Shown here: in pieces, positions 61,632-64,000 of the stretch
Numbering within the stretch: the first letter of the stretch is position 1
Layout of the letters: every line of letters starts with the position of its first letter
Assembly: GCA_026413225.1 (NCBI GenBank)
Contig: CM048554.1
Coordinates: 8,696,001 to 8,760,000, forward strand
Length of the DNA: 64,000 bases
Direction: 5' to 3'
Origin: Otis tarda
Taxonomy: Eukaryota; Chordata; Aves; Otidiformes; Otididae
The notes under the pieces: generated by a model
What the model was told of the DNA's origin: nothing
Databases searched by the model: none
Seen by the model: the letters and a program-made list of their open reading frames with translations, nothing else
Position numbers and translations under genes: made by a program

Positions 61632-62222
61632 AGTTCGTGACTTTTAGGTCTTGTTGTTTTTACTGGGTGCCCCTATAGAGTTGATGTTAAACTTCAAAGC
61701 TCTGTTGGTCCAGGAAAGCCCGGAGCCCCAATGTGTGCGGTGTTGTAGATGCACTGTCAAGGGCCCGTGAGGAGCAGTAAGAGCTTTTTTGGTGCTGGCA
61801 GTCTTTGTGTGGTAGCAATCGTGCAACGTGGCTGCCCCAGTGCAGTTGATGGTACATGTACAAGCACTGTCAGTTCAGGAAAGCCTGGATCCCCAAGGTT
61901 TGTGATGCTGTAGACATGCTGTGAAGAGAAGCAGCAAGAGCGTTCGGTACTGCCACTTTCTGGTGTGGCAGCAATCATTCGACGTTTGTGACTTTTAGGG
62001 GTTTTTTTAGTGGGCGCCCATTGCAGTTCATGGTAAACGTCGAAGCTCTGTTCGTCCAGGAAAGCCTGGAGCCCCAATGTGTGCGGTGTTGTAGACGTAC
62101 TGTCAAGGGCCAGTGATGAGCAACAAGAGATTTTGGATGGTGTTACATCTGGTGTGGGACCAATCATTCGATGTTCTTGACTTTTTGGTTTTTTTTTCTC
62201 AGTGGTGTTCCATTCCAGGTGA
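61632..62222 (-). repeat. 190-bp array, inverted part
   Basis: Reverse-complement units of the same array: GTGACTTTTAGG, CTCTGTTGGTCCAGGAAAGC, GGAGCCCCAATGTGTGCGG, GTAGATGCACTGTCAAGGGC. The unit at 61634-61763 is nearly identical to the reverse complement of 59035-59155, and the unit at 61970-62222 resembles 59590-59850, so the inverted part belongs to the same local family. Confidence 0.88.
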
Positions 62223-63909
62223 TCATAGAATCACTCTAATCATAGAATGGTTAGAGTTGGAAGGGACCTTCAAAGGTCATCTAGTCCAACCCCCCTGCAA
62301 GAAGCAGGGACATCCCTGACTAGATCAGGTTGCTCAGAGCCTCATCCAGCCTGGCCTTGAACATTTCCAGGGATGGGGCATCCACCACCTCTCTGGGCAA
62401 CCTCTTCCAGTGCTCTACCACTCTCATTGAAAAAATTTTTTTTCTAATAGCTGATCTAAACCTACCTCCTTCTAATTTAAACCCATTACTCCTTGTCCTA
62501 TCACAACAGGCCCTACTGAACAGCTTTTCCCCATCTTTCCTGTAGGCCCCCTTGAGGTATTGGAAGATCGCTATCAGGTCTCCCCGGAGCCTCCTCTTCT
62601 CCAGGCTGAACAGCCCCAACTCTCTCAGACTGTCCTCATAGGAGAGGTGCTCCAGCCCTCTGATCATCTTTGTGGCCCTCCTCTGGACCCTTTCCAACTG
62701 GTCCATGTCCTTCTTGTGTTGGGGACTCCAAGAACTGGACGCAGTACTCCAGGTGGGGTCTCACCAGGGCAGAGTAGAGGGGCAGAATCACCTCCCTCGA
62801 CCTGCTGGCCATGCTCCTCTTGATGCAGCCCAGGATGCGGTTGGCCTTCTGGGCCGCAAGGGCGCATTGCCCACTCATGTTGAGCCTCTCGTCTACCAGC
62901 ACTCCCAAGTCTTTCTCCTCAGGGCTGCTCTCAATCCATTCTCCGCCCAGCCTGTATTTGTGCCTGGGATTGCCACGACCCAGATGCAGGACCTTGCACT
63001 TGGCCTGGTTGAACTTCATGAGGTTGGCATGGGCCCACACCTCTCCAGCCTGTCCAGGTCCCTCTGGATGGCATCCCTCCCTTCCAGCGAGTCGATGGCA
63101 CCACACAGCTTGGCTTCATCAGCGAACTTGCTGAGGGTGCACTCTATCCCACTGTCCATGTCGCTGACAAAGATGTTTAACAGGGCTGGGCCCAACACGG
63201 ACCCCTGAGGGACGCCACTGGTGACCGGTCTCCACTTGGACATTGAGCCGTTGACCACCACTCTCTGAGTGTGGCCATCCAGCCAACTCCTTATCCACCG
63301 AGTGGTCCATCCATCGAACCCATGCCTCTCTAGTTTAGAGAGAAGGATGTTGTGCGGGACAGTGTCAAATGCCTTGCACAAGTCCAGGTAGATGATATCC
63401 GTTGCCCGTCCCTTGCCCACCGATGCCGTCACCCCGTCATAGAGGGCCACCAAATTGGTCAGGCACGATCTGCCCTTGGTGAAGCCATTTTGGCTGTCAC
63501 CAACCACCTCCTTGCTCTCCATGTGCCTTAGCATGCTTTCCAGGAGAATCTGCTCCATGACCTTGCCAGGCACGGAGGTGAGGCTGACCGGCTTGTAGTT
63601 GCCCGGGTCTTCCTTACTCCCCTTTTTAAAAATGGGGGTTATGTTCCCTCTCTTCCAGTCATCGGGTCCTCAGCAGACCGCCACGATTTCTCAAATATGA
63701 CGGCCCCAGTGGCTTGGCAACTTCATCCGCCAGTTCCCTCAGGACGCGCGGATGGATCTCATCAGGCCCATGGACTTGTGCACCTTCAAGTTCCTTAGAT
63801 GATCCCGAACCTGCTCTTCGAGCACCGCGGGCGGTTCTTCATCCTCGCAGTCCCTGCCTGTGCCTTCCACAGCCTGGGTGGGGAGACAAGAGCCCTTATC
63901 AGTGAAGAC
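62223..63909 (-). mobile_element. CR1 LINE, 1.69 kb, inserted into the array
   Basis: Minus-strand CR1 from its octamer end (TCATAGAATCACTC, TCATAGAATGGTTAGAG) back through ORF2 to a truncation at 63909. Flanking array sequence rejoins exactly on removal. The left edge carries an extra partial octamer block. Confidence 0.93.
62320..63573 (-). pseudogene. CR1 ORF2 reverse-transcriptase pseudogene with damaged catalytic box
   Basis: RT palm frame at 63016-63573 with [19 protein letters not shown] and [16 protein letters not shown]: the second catalytic Asp of the FADD box is Glu here. After RLER the frame shifts; [19 protein letters not shown] continues in 62636-63106 and the C-terminal [20 protein letters not shown] in 62320-62706. 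A dead copy. Confidence 0.87.
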
Positions 63910-64000
63910 TGGTAAACGTTGAAGCTCTGTTGGTGCAGGAAAGCCTGGCGCCCCAATATGTGTCGTGCTGTAGATGCGCTGTGAAGGGCCGGTGAGGACG
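63910..64000 (-). repeat. 190-bp array, inverted part, continues off the right edge
   Basis: TGGTAAACGTTGAAGCTCTG, TTGGTGCAGGAAAGCCTGG, CCCCAATATGTGTC, TGTAGATGCGCTGTGAAGGG, GCCGGTGAGGA: one more reverse unit. The array extends beyond the window. Confidence 0.88.

Noticed and set aside
1-64000. CRISPR arrays, operons, toxin or defence islands
   Set aside because: The DNA is vertebrate nuclear; the only regular arrays are microsatellites, LTR-internal repeats and the 190-bp satellite-like repeat.

Overview
The window is vertebrate nuclear DNA, almost certainly from a bird. Evidence for this is the intron-split genes with GT/AG splice sites, the many CR1 LINE copies (mostly 5'-truncated, with the avian CR1 3' end of ATTCTATG-type octamers), the solo retroviral LTRs, and the gene order KIF16B - SNRPB2 - OTOR. 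I know that order from human 20p12.1, and the orientations here (minus, plus, plus) match it. The species cannot be named from sequence alone.

Layout. Positions 1-5911 lie inside the first intron of KIF16B, which runs leftward; only its first coding exon (5912-5958, minus) and its CpG-island promoter (about 5640-6270) are in the window. Positions 6270-36400 are a roughly 30 kb intergenic interval without any gene I can support. It holds an AT-rich simple-repeat tract, an inverted pair of CR1 fragments, a solo LTR of about 1.12 kb with a 5-bp target duplication, a second copy of that LTR in the opposite orientation, a 2.3 kb CR1 with a broken ORF2, two other LTR-like elements, and a CR1 whose reverse-transcriptase frame is still open and which stops just short of the next promoter. 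SNRPB2 (U2 snRNP B'') begins in a CpG island at about 36.4-37.26 kb. It is complete: six coding exons, 226 residues, poly(A) signal at 44929. OTOR (otoraplin) follows on the same strand, complete in four coding exons (132 residues) from 48036 to 52425.

Downstream of OTOR there is an orphan GC-rich island at 53.2-53.6 kb with a long G-run, a CR1 fragment, an old CR1 relic and a 69-nt near-perfect hairpin at 57981-58049. From 58672 to the right edge there is a fragment of the 1.1 kb LTR, then a degenerate tandem array with a unit of about 190 bp. The array changes orientation at a short CR1 fragment and is split again by a 1.69 kb CR1. Deleting that second CR1 on paper rejoins an array unit exactly.

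How the genes relate. The three genes are syntenic but not functionally linked: an endosomal kinesin, a spliceosomal RNA-binding protein and a secreted inner-ear protein. No operon-like or bacterial system is present. The parts of the window that look least described are the 190-bp array and the isolated hairpin. I could not check either against repeat libraries or expression data.
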